NCBI RefSeq assembly: GCF_002871935.1
Contig: NZ_PNHQ01000008.1
Span: forward strand, 30,163 to 94,162
Source: Aerococcus viridans
Lineage (GTDB): Bacteria; Bacillota; Bacilli; Lactobacillales; Aerococcaceae
Reading direction: 5' to 3'
Length of the DNA: 64,000 bases
Below are positions 48,694-58,161 of the stretch, piece after piece. The notes under the pieces are model-generated. The model was given only the letters and a program-made list of their open reading frames with translations, did not search any database and had not been told where the DNA came from. The number at the start of each line of letters is the position of its first letter. Position 1 is the stretch's first letter. A program made the position numbers and the translations under genes.

Positions 48694-49954
48694 TCAATTC
48701 TTCCTCCTCTTCTACTTTTGTTGTATCTTCTCCGTTATCACCATTGTCAGTATCATGCGCTAAACTATTGATGACCATCTTAGAGCTAATTAGACCCAAC
48801 AAATGGTTTTCTTCATCTACTACTGAAATTGGCATAAACGCATTCCCCATTACATCATAAATTTCATTAATAGATGTTTCTGGGTGAACTGTTGGGTGGT
48901 CTGTACGAATAATAGATTCAACAGATAAGTATTCTTTGTTTTGATTGTTTTTGATCATTTTCGCAACATCCGTATCACGAACATAACCTAATAATTCACG
49001 TTTGTTGTTTACCACCATTAGGAAAGTGTAGTCCTCTTCTTCCATACGGTGTAAGGCCATTCTAGCACCGTGGCGCTCAACATTTAGTAAGACTTTAGGG
49101 CGCGTCATTGCGTGTTCAGCTGTAAGGACTTTAGAACGATCAACACTTTCTACGAAACGTTCAACATAGTCATTGGCTGGGTTAGTTAAAATTTCTTCAC
49201 CAGTACCTACTTGAACAACTTCTCCGTCTTTCATTAAAGCAATACGGTCACCAATTCTTAAGGCTTCATCCAAGTCATGGGTAATGAATACGATGGTTTT
49301 ATTTACGCGTTCTTGTAAATCAACCAATTCATCTTGCATGTCGCGACGAATTAATGGGTCAAGCGCTGAGAAGGCTTCATCCATTAGTAAAATTTCTGGA
49401 TCATTTGCTAAGGCACGCGCAAGACCTACACGTTGTTGCATACCACCTGATAATTGATTTGGATACTGGTCTTTGAATGTTAATAACCCTGAGTTTTCAA
49501 GTGCTTTTTCAGCAGCTTTTTGGCGTTCTTCTTTGCCGACGCCTTGAATCTCCAACCCGAATTCTGTATTTTCAAGAATTGTTTTATGTGGGAATAAGGC
49601 GAAGCTTTGGAATACCATACTTACCTTTTTACGTCTGATTTCACGTAGTTCTTCTTTATTAGCACCTGTCACGTCATCACCTAAGATAGTGATGTTACCC
49701 GCTGTTGGTTCGATCAAACGATTGATCATGCGTAGCATAGTTGATTTACCTGAACCAGATAATCCCATGATCACAAATGTTTCACCTTGTTTGATATCTA
49801 GACTGGCATTGTCAACCCCAACTGTTGCACCTGTTTGTTGTACGATTTCCTCTTTAGACTTTCCTTCATTTAATAATTTTTTCGCTTTCTCTGTCTGAGA
49901 GCGACTCCCGTAAATTTTTGTTAAATTTTCAATTTTTACTGCGGTTGTCATCAT
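48686..49954 (-). CDS. opuAA: Glycine betaine ABC transporter ATPase with CBS domains
   Basis: 422-residue ATPase. Walker A GLSGSGKST (64-72), signature NQLSGGMQQRVGLARAL, Walker B ILLMDEAFSALDP. Two CBS domains occupy about 275-395 (VLLNVERHGARMALHRM, then SINEIYDVMGNAFMPISVV); in OpuA these sense ionic strength and gate transport. The C-terminus is an acidic tail, also implicated in osmosensing in OpuA. ATG at 49954 (or one codon later) follows AAAGGAGGATT. First gene of the operon. Confidence 0.95.
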   Translation of the reverse strand: MMTTAVKIENLTKIYGSRSQTEKAKKLLNEGKSKEEIVQQTGATVGVDNASLDIKQGETFVIMGLSGSGKSTMLRMINRLIEPTAGNITILGDDVTGANKEELREIRRKKVSMVFQSFALFPHKTILENTEFGLEIQGVGKEERQKAAEKALENSGLLTFKDQYPNQLSGGMQQRVGLARALANDPEILLMDEAFSALDPLIRRDMQDELVDLQERVNKTIVFITHDLDEALRIGDRIALMKDGEVVQVGTGEEILTNPANDYVERFVESVDRSKVLTAEHAMTRPKVLLNVERHGARMALHRMEEEDYTFLMVVNNKRELLGYVRDTDVAKMIKNNQNKEYLSVESIIRTDHPTVHPETSINEIYDVMGNAFMPISVVDEENHLLGLISSKMVINSLAHDTDNGDNGEDTTKVEEEEELNV

Positions 49955-50197
49955 AATCCTCCTTTATTTTGACACTTTATTACAAAATACAACGAAACTC
50001 ACCATTTTACCGTACCATTTACAGACAAAGTTTTCAAAAAAGGCTTCCTAAAAAGGTTGATTTGACAGGTTTTTAGAGAATAAATCATTTTATATTAAAT
50101 TCCTATACCTCCTTTAGACTAAATATGGAAGGGCTTTAATTCACAAACTCAAAAAAGTACAATCATTGTTCTATCTAAAATATTATTTTTAGGTATA

Positions 50198-50231
50198 AAA
50201 AAGCATTACACCCAGAGGATGTAACGCTTAT
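50198..50231 (-). terminator. Terminator of the ybxB-like gene
   Basis: AGCGTTACA and TGTAATGCT arms with one G·U pair, followed by TTTTTT on the minus strand. Confidence 0.75.
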
Positions 50232-50237
50232 CTTAAA

Positions 50238-50858
50238 TTATGATTCCTTTTCTTTTACGCTCTTTAAAATCCAGTAACCTTTACGTCGCTCAATTTCCTC
50301 TACATTGCCAAATACCTCTGCCATTTTTTTCATAGCTGAAGGTGCCCCTTGTTTCTTCTGTAAAACAACGTAAAGTTCGCCACCTGGCTTTAGATAATGT
50401 ATGGCTTCACTCATAAAATGATGTACTACTTCTTTACCAGCGCGGACAGGTGGATTGGTCAGGATAACCCCGAAATCTCTTTTTTCAATCGCTTCATAAG
50501 CATTCGATACTGAAAAAGCAACATTCGCTACCTTGTTATAAGCTGCATTCTCTTTAGCTAGACCAATTGCCCGCTCTGAGATATCTACCCCATAAATAGT
50601 CCGATCCGGTAACATCGTTCCCATAATTACACCAACAGGACCATAGCCCGCCCCTAAATCAAGTAAGTCGCCCGGTGCTAAATGATCTAGATCTAACGCC
50701 TCCAACATGACACGTGTCCCAAAATCTAAATTATCCCTAGAAAAAACACCTGAGTCTGTTTTGAAGGTAAAATCTCGCTCAAAAATTACGGTATCGTATT
50801 GCTTAAAATCGTGTCCAAGATCTTCATTATTCTCGAAGTACTGATGACTCTCTTTCAT
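50238..50858 (-). CDS. Class I SAM methyltransferase, RsmC/YbxB-like
   Basis: 206-residue protein of the RsmC-type family. SAM motif LLDLGAGYGPVGVIMG near 65-80 and the guanine-N2 methyltransferase motif TNPPVRAGK near 134-142 support methylation of a 16S rRNA guanine (G1207-type). In Bacillus the orthologue ybxB sits between rplL and rpoB; here it is near but separated from both. Start ATG at 50858 has GGAGG with a six-base spacer. Confidence 0.85.
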   Translation of the reverse strand: MKESHQYFENNEDLGHDFKQYDTVIFERDFTFKTDSGVFSRDNLDFGTRVMLEALDLDHLAPGDLLDLGAGYGPVGVIMGTMLPDRTIYGVDISERAIGLAKENAAYNKVANVAFSVSNAYEAIEKRDFGVILTNPPVRAGKEVVHHFMSEAIHYLKPGGELYVVLQKKQGAPSAMKKMAEVFGNVEEIERRKGYWILKSVKEKES

Positions 50859-50948
50859 GAACACCCTCCGTTCTATATCGTTACCTTCATTTTATAGGTT
50901 GACTGTCCCTAGCACAAGTAGCTAAGTTTAAGGAAATCTAGTATAGAT

Positions 50949-50991
50949 ACAAAAACGCCTTATGCTAATCCTAAAGGCACATAAGACGTTT
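50949..50991 (-). terminator. Terminator of the metal ABC transporter operon
   Basis: AAACGTCTTATG and CATAAGGCGTTT arms on the minus strand, then TTTGT. Confidence 0.75.
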
Positions 50992-51013
50992 GATAGATAG
51001 ATACATTCATTAT

Positions 51014-51871
51014 TCACCTGTGTGCATGATATTTCATTCGTTTACCTATTAGACCATTCGGTGCAAATAAAAAGGTTAATAGGAAGGTCACAAAGGCGGT
51101 AAATGCGATAGTACCAGAAATCGATACATTAAAGCAAATCGCCACATAATAACCAATTAAACTATTGATCACGCCATACAAAACAGCAACTAACAACATC
51201 GTCATTAATCGTTTTGATAATAAATGCGCACTCAAGGCAGGGGCGACCATTAATGAAATCACCAAGATCGCACCGACTGTATCAAAAGCCACAACCGTAG
51301 TAATAGATACTAAAGTCATAAGGGCTAGGTTCAGCAAGCCTACTGCTACACCGATTGATTTCGCATATACGGGGTCAAAAATACTCACTTTTAGTTGTTG
51401 ATAAGTCATTGCTACAAAGGTAATGTTGATTAACAACAGCACAAACATATCAACAAAGGAAATTGGCACTTCAAAACCCAAAATATTCCTTGTATTTAAA
51501 GCAGCAAATATAACCTCCCCGCTCAAGACCACATCAACATCTAAATGAACATCTCGTGCATACTTAGAAATCAAGATAATACCAATAGCAAAAAGTAAAG
51601 TAAAGACCAATCCAGTCGCTGCATCATTTTGAATGGCGAACTTATTGACGACATATTCAATGGCATAGACGGTCACGACCCCAAAGAGGGAGGCCCCCAC
51701 AAATAGAATAGGTGAATCTAAATCACCAGCGATAAAATAACCAAGTACAATTCCTAGTAAAACTGTATGAGACAAGGCATCGGCAACCATTGCCATATCC
51801 TTCAAAATAAGGAACACACCAAGTAAAGCACAGGAAACAGCGGTGACCATTACAATTGATAAAGCGCCCAT
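51014..51871 (-). CDS. Metal ABC transporter permease (second)
   Basis: 285-residue ABC-3 family permease (MntC/ZnuB type) with about eight helices. The motif ADALSHTVLLGIVLGYF and the pattern DPVYAKSIGVAVGLLN, TVGAILVISLMVAPALSAHLLS mark the family. Its ATG overlaps the stop of the first permease by one base (TAATG). The two permeases presumably form a heterodimer. Confidence 0.9.
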   Translation of the reverse strand: MGALSIVMVTAVSCALLGVFLILKDMAMVADALSHTVLLGIVLGYFIAGDLDSPILFVGASLFGVVTVYAIEYVVNKFAIQNDAATGLVFTLLFAIGIILISKYARDVHLDVDVVLSGEVIFAALNTRNILGFEVPISFVDMFVLLLINITFVAMTYQQLKVSIFDPVYAKSIGVAVGLLNLALMTLVSITTVVAFDTVGAILVISLMVAPALSAHLLSKRLMTMLLVAVLYGVINSLIGYYVAICFNVSISGTIAFTAFVTFLLTFLFAPNGLIGKRMKYHAHR

Positions 51872-52785
51872 TATGCCACCTCCTCTGCATCTATTCCATC
51901 GCCTCGATGACCAGATAGATACCGTCTCTTTCTGAAGTAGGTCATCACATACCCTCTCGGTCCTAAAATAACAGACAGTAAGGATACAATAGACATCACA
52001 ACAATAATCACCGGACCAGTAGGCAGATTAGGAATTATGGAGGACAAGTAAGTGCCTATACCAGCTGATATACCGCCTGATAGTGCAGCTACCAGCAAGA
52101 CCACCGGGAATCGTTTTGACCATTGTAAGCCAGTAATAGCAGGCGTTATCAACATATTAGAGATCAATATGGCACCAACCGCTTTAAGACCTACAACAAT
52201 CATCACAATCGCCATTAATAGAATGAACCAATTCAAGATATTCGCCCGAATACCAATTGCCTGAGCATAATTTGGATCAAAAACAAAAATTTTAATTTGT
52301 TGATAACAGATGATCAAGATGGTTAAAGCAATTAAAGAAGCAAAGATAATTAACCACACATCTGATTTCAATAAAAAGGCTGCCTGACCAAATATATAGT
52401 GTTGCAGTCCCGCTTGCGATGCGTCAGTAAACTGTGGGTTTCCCTGGATATACGACTTCAAAGTCATACCTAATCCAAAGAAGGAAGATAAGACTAAAGC
52501 TAGGGCTGAGTTCAAGCTTATAAAGGAATGCTTATGAATCAACTCAATAAAATAAAAAGCTACCATCCCTGCGATTAAAGCCCCTAGTGTAAGGATTAGG
52601 GTATTCTTTGACTGAAAGAGCATAAAAGCGATCACTATACCAGAAAAAGTAGCATGGCCAATCGCGTCTCCAATTAAACTTTGTCCTCTTAACACAGTGA
52701 CGGTACCCACAACTCCAGAAGCCATTGCTAGGACAACCGTTCCAAGTAAAACAATTTGAAAGGAGAAATCAGTGAATATGTCCAT
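51871..52785 (-). CDS. Metal ABC transporter permease (first)
   Basis: 304-residue ABC-3 family permease. GDAIGHATFSGIVIAFML and DPNYAQAIGIRANILN match the second permease in arrangement; the C-terminus has a basic tail RKRRYLSGHRGDG. I use the ATG at 52785 (MDIFTDFSF), which overlaps the ATPase gene by 17 bases; 16 extra upstream codons lie wholly inside that gene. Mn or Zn uptake is suggested by the whole operon. Confidence 0.9.
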   Translation of the reverse strand: MDIFTDFSFQIVLLGTVVLAMASGVVGTVTVLRGQSLIGDAIGHATFSGIVIAFMLFQSKNTLILTLGALIAGMVAFYFIELIHKHSFISLNSALALVLSSFFGLGMTLKSYIQGNPQFTDASQAGLQHYIFGQAAFLLKSDVWLIIFASLIALTILIICYQQIKIFVFDPNYAQAIGIRANILNWFILLMAIVMIVVGLKAVGAILISNMLITPAITGLQWSKRFPVVLLVAALSGGISAGIGTYLSSIIPNLPTGPVIIVVMSIVSLLSVILGPRGYVMTYFRKRRYLSGHRGDGIDAEEVA

Positions 52786-53518
52786 AAATTTCACCAATCC
52801 TTTGATCGTAAGCCATGCTAATATTGCTTTCATTAAAGGTCTCTTCTACCGGGCCTTGGCCAATAATCGTCCTATTCAACAAAATCACATGGTCAAAATA
52901 TTCGCGAACAGTAGCCAAATCATGATGGACGATGACAATGGTTTTACCATCACGTTGAAATTGGTTAATAATTTCTTTGAATAGTTTTTCTGTTTTGATA
53001 TCAATACCCTTCATTGGTTCATCTAAAAAGTAAATATCTGCATCTTGACAGATAGCACGGGCTAAGAAAACCCGTTGCCTTTGTCCCCCAGAAAGTTGCG
53101 CAATTTGACGATCTGCATAGTCGGTCATATTCACGCTAGCTAAAGCTTCAAGCGCCCTATCTTTATCTGATTGGCTAGCCTTTTTGAAGAAACCTTGATA
53201 TACATATCGCCCCATTAAAACCACATCTAAAACAGTAGTTGGAAAATCCCAATTTACTGAAGATGATTGCGGCACATAGGCTATCATCTTATAATAGTCT
53301 TTATATATTTTACCGTTAAAGGTTACCTTTCCTTTTAGTGGCTTCAAAAAATCAAGCATACAATTTAACAAAGTAGACTTACCAGCACCATTGGGCCCAA
53401 TAATTGCCGTCTTTGAATTAGCTGGAATTGCTAAGTTGATATCTTCTAATACTAATTGGTCATCATAAGACATGGCCAAATCCTCTACATTAATCATTGC
53501 TGACATCTCATCTATCAT
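52769..53518 (-). CDS. Metal ABC transporter ATP-binding protein
   Basis: 249-residue ATPase of the MntB/ZnuC group. Walker A IIGPNGAGKST, Q-loop YVPQSSSVNWDFP typical for the manganese/zinc subgroup, signature QLSGGQRQRVFLARAI and Walker B IYFLDEPMKGID. Several ATGs lie close together at the start; GAGAGG precedes them and the start could be four or seven codons later. It follows the binding-protein gene by 31 bases. Confidence 0.92.
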   Translation of the reverse strand: MIDEMSAMINVEDLAMSYDDQLVLEDINLAIPANSKTAIIGPNGAGKSTLLNCMLDFLKPLKGKVTFNGKIYKDYYKMIAYVPQSSSVNWDFPTTVLDVVLMGRYVYQGFFKKASQSDKDRALEALASVNMTDYADRQIAQLSGGQRQRVFLARAICQDADIYFLDEPMKGIDIKTEKLFKEIINQFQRDGKTIVIVHHDLATVREYFDHVILLNRTIIGQGPVEETFNESNISMAYDQRIGEIYGHIH

Positions 53519-53549
53519 CCTCTCATCACTTCATTCAACACACGCTATC

Positions 53550-54485
53550 TTATTTAAGGTTAGACACAATCAAGTTCACATTATGTTTAAACATATCAAT
53601 ATAGTTATCGCCTTCTTGACCTTCACTCGCAAGTGAGTCAGAGAACAACTCTTGTCCATCACCTGAAACAACCGCTACTTCACTTCCTTTAGCACTTACC
53701 GCCTCTTGGATACGTTGCATACGCGCTGGGTCTGTAGTTGATTCTGCAAAAATTGCAGGTACTTGATTTTCTACAATAAAGTTCGCAATGGCTGAAATAT
53801 CTGCATTGGAAGCCTCAGATTGTGTTGAAATCCCTTGTGGTGCCACTACACCTATACCATAACGGTTTGAGAAATAGTTAAAGGCATCATGCGGGGTGAT
53901 CAGGTAACGTTGTTCTTCAGGAATCGATTCAATCTCAGCTTGAGCCCATGTATCTAACGCTGTTAATTCATCCTTATAAGCAGATGCCTTATCACTAATA
54001 GATTCATCATCAGTTAGCTTCACCAACTCATCAGCTACTGTATCAACGGCCTTTTGATATAGTGATATATCAAACCAGAAGTGCGGATCGACTTCACTTT
54101 CCCCATCTTGATCAACCATCATTAAATCTTCATCGGTAAAATCTTTAGTTACCGCAACTCCAGTTGTTTCCAAGGCCTTAACCATTTGTGCCTCCAAATG
54201 CAAACCATGGTATAAAACTAAATCAGCCTCCTGAATTTTCTTCAAATCCTCAGGACGTGCAAGATAACCATGGGGATCCTCTCCAGCTGGAATAATCGTT
54301 TCAATCGTCACTTGGTCGCCAGCCAATTCTTCAACCATATCCCGTAAAAAAGAAGTAGATACTGTTACCAAAGGTTTATCATCAGTAGTATCACTTACAT
54401 CAGTTGCTGACTCTCCCTTGCCTGCACAAGCGCCTAAAACAAGTGCCACAGCCATTACACTTAATATTTGCCAAATTTTCTTCAT
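53550..54485 (-). CDS. Metal-binding lipoprotein of the Mn/Zn ABC transporter
   Basis: 311-residue cluster A-I binding protein. Lipobox VLGAC with C20. The four metal ligands are visible: His in EDPHGYLARPED, His in DPHFWFD, Glu in IFAEST and Asp in NYIDMFKHN, the two-His, one-Glu, one-Asp set of PsaA/TroA/MntA that favours Mn or Zn. No His-rich loop is present, which leans to manganese. First gene of the operon, with a metal-repressor-type palindrome upstream. Confidence 0.9.
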   Translation of the reverse strand: MKKIWQILSVMAVALVLGACAGKGESATDVSDTTDDKPLVTVSTSFLRDMVEELAGDQVTIETIIPAGEDPHGYLARPEDLKKIQEADLVLYHGLHLEAQMVKALETTGVAVTKDFTDEDLMMVDQDGESEVDPHFWFDISLYQKAVDTVADELVKLTDDESISDKASAYKDELTALDTWAQAEIESIPEEQRYLITPHDAFNYFSNRYGIGVVAPQGISTQSEASNADISAIANFIVENQVPAIFAESTTDPARMQRIQEAVSAKGSEVAVVSGDGQELFSDSLASEGQEGDNYIDMFKHNVNLIVSNLK

Positions 54486-54557
54486 TTAATTTGCTCGCTC
54501 CTTTTTTAGATTTAAGGGGTATCTTGCCGTTCTCCCCTTGGCTTAATATAATTATAT

Positions 54558-54575
54558 TTTTAGCTTAACCTAAAA
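54558..54575 (-). promoter_or_regulatory. DtxR/MntR-type operator
   Basis: TTTTAGCTTAACCTAAAA is palindromic at 16 of 18 positions and matches the TTAGGTTA...CTAA pattern of DtxR-family metalloregulators. A TATAAT lies next to it on the minus strand, so metal-bound repressor would block the transporter operon. The regulator gene is not in the window. Confidence 0.65.
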
Positions 54576-54624
54576 CTAAGAAAAAGTCCAGTCTAATTTA
54601 TGTCATTATTTCTGTAAAAATAAA

Positions 54625-54656
54625 AAGCCATACTCTAAACTAGAATATGGCTAAAA
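54625..54656 (-). terminator. Second terminator after rplL
   Basis: AGCCATATTCT and AGAGTATGGCT arms on the minus strand followed by TTTTTA. It lies directly after the first rplL terminator. Confidence 0.7.
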
Positions 54657-54661
54657 ATATA

Positions 54662-54698
54662 AAAAAAGAGAAGTTCGGAATATCCGAACTTCTCTATC
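54662..54698 (-). terminator. First terminator after rplL
   Basis: AGAGAAGTTCGGA and TCCGAACTTCTCT arms around TAT, then TTTTTTT on the minus strand. Confidence 0.9.
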
Positions 54699-54724
54699 TT
54701 CATTATAAGATAATCTATTAAAGA

Positions 54725-55093
54725 TTATTTTACTTCTGCAGTACCGCCAGCTTCTTCGATAGCAGCTTTTAAAGCTTCTGCTTCTTCAGCAGGTAATGCT
54801 TCTTTAACAACCGCTGGAGCGCCGTCTACTAATGCTTTAGCTTCTTTCAAGCCTAAACCAGTAGCTTCACGTACAGCCTTGATTACTTTGATCTTAGCTG
54901 AACCAGCAGAAGTTAATTCTACGTCAAATTCAGTTTTCTCTTCAGCAGCTTCACCAGCAGCAGCACCAGCAGCAGCTACAGGAGCAGCAGCAGATACGCC
55001 AAATTCTTCTTCAATTGCTGATACTAAGTCAGCTAATTCTAAAATTGTTGATTCTTTTAAATCAGCAATAATTTGTTCAATGTTTAAAGCCAT
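54725..55093 (-). CDS. rplL: 50S ribosomal protein L7/L12
   Basis: 122-residue stalk protein. N-terminal dimerisation helix pair ([24 protein letters not shown]), the Ala-rich hinge ([15 protein letters not shown]) and the C-terminal factor-binding domain [20 protein letters not shown]. Length is normal. It follows rplJ, and two tandem terminators close the operon before the metal transporter. Confidence 0.98.
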   Translation of the reverse strand: MALNIEQIIADLKESTILELADLVSAIEEEFGVSAAAPVAAAGAAAGEAAEEKTEFDVELTSAGSAKIKVIKAVREATGLGLKEAKALVDGAPAVVKEALPAEEAEALKAAIEEAGGTAEVK

Positions 55094-55149
55094 TATAAAA
55101 TTCCTCCGTTTTTAAATAGTTTGTTTTGTATGATTAAATTGATAATAAA

Positions 55150-55653
55150 TTACGCTGCGTCTTCTTCTTTTGCATCTGCAACAGCTTTGACAGCATATGC
55201 CACGTTGCGGACAGGAGCTTGCAATACTGATAATAGCATTGAAAGTAGACCTTCGCGGTTTGGCAATTTCGCAATTTGTTGAATTTCTTCTTTAGAAAGT
55301 ATTTTACCTTCTAAGATACCACCTTTAAGTTCTAATGCTTCTGCTTTTTTAGCAAAATCTGAAAGAATCTTAGCTGGGGCAACTGCGTCTTCCATACCAA
55401 ACGCAACAGCTGTAGGGCCTTGGAAAACTTCTTCATGATAGTCAAAGTCTTGAGAATCTAAAGCACGACGCATGATTGTGTTTTTGATAACTTTAAACTC
55501 AACGCCTGCTTCACGTAATTGTTTACGTAATTCAGTCACTTCTCCTACTGATAATCCTAAGTAGTCAACCACAACTAAAGAATTCGCAGCGTTCATTTTC
55601 TCAACGACTTCGTTTACTTCTTGTTGTTTTTTAGCAATTGCTTGTTCACTCAC
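55150..55653 (-). CDS. rplJ: 50S ribosomal protein L10
   Basis: 167-residue protein that anchors L7/L12 to the ribosome. Recognisable parts are the RNA-binding start ([36 protein letters not shown]) and the C-terminal helices that bind L12. A GTG-like start is not needed; ATG/GTG region at 55653 follows GGAGGTGAAATATAA. Expression is controlled by the L10 leader upstream. Confidence 0.97.
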   Translation of the reverse strand: MSEQAIAKKQQEVNEVVEKMNAANSLVVVDYLGLSVGEVTELRKQLREAGVEFKVIKNTIMRRALDSQDFDYHEEVFQGPTAVAFGMEDAVAPAKILSDFAKKAEALELKGGILEGKILSKEEIQQIAKLPNREGLLSMLLSVLQAPVRNVAYAVKAVADAKEEDAA

Positions 55654-55694
55654 TTATATTTCACCTCCACTGATTTTCTTAGAGTTTTTTAATA

Positions 55695-55825
55695 AAAAAA
55701 CTCTATGTCACTGAAGACATAGAGGATAAAGCTCACTATCTAGTAGTGAACGACGTATCTCCCTCGGTTGGTAAAATTAAGGCAAGGCCACCAACTGTCT
55801 TCGGTAAGCTATATAAATAACCTCA
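55695..55825 (-). promoter_or_regulatory. Ribosomal protein L10 leader
   Basis: The minus-strand leader contains ACCGAAGACAGUUGGUGGCC, then UUAAUUUUACCAACCGAGG, matching the conserved L10(L12)4-binding core, in which GUUGGU pairs with ACCAAC. A terminator follows: CTCTATGTC/GACATAGAG (55701-55725) and TTTTTTTA. Excess L10 complex would cause termination before rplJ. Confidence 0.85.
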
Positions 55826-55828
55826 CTC

Positions 55829-55857
55829 ATACTACCAAAATAGTATAAGTGGGTCAA
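55829..55857 (-). promoter_or_regulatory. Promoter of rplJL
   Basis: Minus-strand TTGACC (55852-55857) and TAGTAT (55829-55834), spacer 17, between rplA and the L10 leader. Confidence 0.75.
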
Positions 55858-55876
55858 GTATTATTTTTATTTAATC

Positions 55877-56566
55877 TTAGATTGATGAAACATCAATTTG
55901 GATACCAGGACCCATTGTAGATGTAATCACTAAGTTCTTGATATAAGTACCTTTAGAAGATGCAGGTTTAACACGTAAAACCATTTCTTGAACAGCTTTT
56001 ACGTTTTCAGCTAATGCATCTGTAGTAAATGATACTTTACCAACAGGTAAGTGTAAGTTACCAGCGCTATCAGCACGGTAAGCTACTTGACCAGCTTTGA
56101 TGTCTTGAACTGCTTTAGTAACATCTTGTGTTACAGTACCAGTTTTAGGGTTTGGCATTAAGCCTTTAGGACCTAATACACGACCTAAACGACCAATTTG
56201 ACCCATCATATCTGGAGTTGCCACGATCACGTCGAAGTCAAACCAGCCACCTTGGATTTTTTGGATGAACTCGTCGTCACCAACGTAGTCAGCACCAGCA
56301 TCTTTAGCTTCTTGTGCTTTTTCACCTTTAGCAAATACCAATACAGTTTGGTCTTTACCAGTACCGTTAGGTAATACCATAGCACCACGGATTTGTTGGT
56401 CATTTTTCTTAGTATCGATACCTAAACGGTATGCAACTTCAACTGATCCATCAAATTTAGCGTAGTCTACTTCTTTTAATAATTCAATTGCTTCTGTTAA
56501 AGCATATTTTTTATTTTTTTCAATTTTTTCGAAAATAGCTTTTTGGTTTTTAGTTTGTTTAGCCAT
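55877..56566 (-). CDS. rplA: 50S ribosomal protein L1
   Basis: 229-residue L1, which binds 23S rRNA at the mobile L1 stalk. Signature segments are [34 protein letters not shown] and [18 protein letters not shown] near 125-142. ATG at 56566 follows TAGGAGGAATATATATA. It forms one operon with rplK, 100 bases upstream. Confidence 0.98.
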   Translation of the reverse strand: MAKQTKNQKAIFEKIEKNKKYALTEAIELLKEVDYAKFDGSVEVAYRLGIDTKKNDQQIRGAMVLPNGTGKDQTVLVFAKGEKAQEAKDAGADYVGDDEFIQKIQGGWFDFDVIVATPDMMGQIGRLGRVLGPKGLMPNPKTGTVTQDVTKAVQDIKAGQVAYRADSAGNLHLPVGKVSFTTDALAENVKAVQEMVLRVKPASSKGTYIKNLVITSTMGPGIQIDVSSI

Positions 56567-56665
56567 TATATATATTCCTCCTATGTGGTTTTAGCGGATA
56601 ATCCTCCCACTCACAAATCACTAGTGATTTGTGGCGTATGAGTTTCTTGTAATACAGTCTGACAA

Positions 56666-57091
56666 TTAGCCTTCTACTTTAAAGCCCATTGAACGTGCAG
56701 TACCTTCAACCATACGCATAGCAGCTTCTACATCTGCAGCGTTCAAGTCTTCCATTTTTGTTTCTGCAATTTCACGAACTTGGTCGCGAGTTACGGTAGC
56801 GACTTTATTTTTGTTAGGTTCGCCAGAACCTTTATCAACGCCGGCAGCTTTTTTCAATAATACTGCAGCTGGTGGTGTTTTAGTAATAAATGTAAATGAA
56901 CGATCTTCGAATACAGTGATCACTACAGGGATAATCATACCCATTTGATCTTGTGTACGTGCATTGAATTCTTTAGTGAATCCCATGATGTTCACACCAG
57001 CTTGACCTAATGCAGGACCTACTGGCGGAGCTGGACTTGCTTTACCAGCTTCAATTTGTAATTTAACGATTTGTTGTACTTTTTTAGCCAC
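56666..57091 (-). CDS. rplK: 50S ribosomal protein L11
   Basis: 141-residue L11, the exact usual length, which binds the GTPase-associated centre. It begins (V/M)[31 protein letters not shown]. The start is the GTG at 57091 with GAGGAATGTTTC before it; the longer frame has 20 unrelated residues and is rejected. A promoter TTGCAA (57200-57205) and TTTAAT (57177-57182) with spacer 17 lies upstream. Confidence 0.98.
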   Translation of the reverse strand: MAKKVQQIVKLQIEAGKASPAPPVGPALGQAGVNIMGFTKEFNARTQDQMGMIIPVVITVFEDRSFTFITKTPPAAVLLKKAAGVDKGSGEPNKNKVATVTRDQVREIAETKMEDLNAADVEAAMRMVEGTARSMGFKVEG

Positions 57092-57176
57092 GAAACATTC
57101 CTCCTTGTTTTTCGCGTTGTGGTTTAATGGAGTTAAGATTTCTCCTCCCACTACATGTGTCTACACACAGTAATCT

Positions 57177-57205
57177 ATTAAACCATATATCCTTCATCAT
57201 TGCAA
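57177..57205 (-). promoter_or_regulatory. Promoter of rplKA
   Basis: Minus-strand TTGCAA (57200-57205), 17 bases, TTTAAT (57177-57182). Confidence 0.6.
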
Positions 57206-57357
57206 GAGTTTTTTTGGAAAATATGTTATATATTATACAAACACTTTGTAAAGGGTTACATCGCCTATTTTACAATATTTACTAGATGACAAGATTGGTA
57301 AAATATGGTAAACTGACTCCTTAGTAAAGAAAAGTACATCGCAAAGGAGTGATGATG

Positions 57358-58026
57358 ATGGAACGTCCAGTAAGAAAATTTTACGATGACCAGCTAAAGA
57401 CTTTGGAGGGTATGCACGCTAAGCTCGGATTTGGTACAGCAGCTATGTTAGAACGCGCTTATCAAGCGCTAAAGACTAATAATCACGTTGAAGCACAATC
57501 TGTGATCGATAGCGATATTGAAATCAACCACCTAGAAAAAGAAATCGAACGCTATGTCATGCGTATAATCGCTCGTCAACAACCCATTGGGACCGACTTG
57601 CGAATGATTCTGTCTGTATTTGCTTCAAGTTCCGACCTAGAGCGCGTCGCTGACCATGCGACTTCAATCGCTAAAGGTATCCTACAAATTGATAATCTAG
57701 CACCATTCGATCCAATCATGGATGACCTATTCGCGGTCGGTGAACTAGCGAAAAATATGCTAGGTCAAGCAATCGACGCCTTTAGCCAACACAACGTTGA
57801 GCGCGCTAAAGAAATTGCTGACATTGATGACGAAGTAGATTCAGCTTTTAGAGAACTTGTAGACCAAGCGCTCGTTATTATGGAGAAACAACCAGAAACA
57901 GTTAAAACAGGTTCAGCTATCATCGCAATCTTACATGATATCGAACGTATCGCAGATTATGCCACAAACTTATGCGAACGTGTTATCTATACTGAAGATG
58001 CTAACATAGTAAACTTAAACGATTAA
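57358..58026 (+). CDS. phoU: Phosphate-specific transport regulator PhoU
   Basis: 222-residue all-helical PhoU-family protein with two three-helix PhoU repeats. The metal-binding pattern appears twice, as SSDLERVADHATSIAK near 95 and HDIERIADYATNLCERV near 200. PhoU modulates the PstSCAB transporter and PhoR. No pst genes are adjacent, so it is an orphan here, placed on the opposite strand between nusG and rplK. Of four stacked start codons, the ATG at 57358 has the best distance from AAAGGAG. Confidence 0.93.
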   Translation: MERPVRKFYDDQLKTLEGMHAKLGFGTAAMLERAYQALKTNNHVEAQSVIDSDIEINHLEKEIERYVMRIIARQQPIGTDLRMILSVFASSSDLERVADHATSIAKGILQIDNLAPFDPIMDDLFAVGELAKNMLGQAIDAFSQHNVERAKEIADIDDEVDSAFRELVDQALVIMEKQPETVKTGSAIIAILHDIERIADYATNLCERVIYTEDANIVNLND

Positions 58027-58109
58027 TGTGTATGTTATGATAGAAAAGAGTCAACAATAGAAATGCGTCTTCTTGACTCTAGGAATCATTTTGAATTGAA
58101 TACAAGATA

Positions 58110-58157
58110 AAAAGATGCGGTTGATCATTTTCTATGGTCATCCGCATCTTTTTTAAA
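58110..58157. terminator. Bidirectional terminator between phoU and nusG
   Basis: AAAAGATGCGG and CCGCATCTTTT arms with TGATCA/TGGTCA inside, between convergent genes. Confidence 0.85.
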
Positions 58158-58161
58158 TGTT

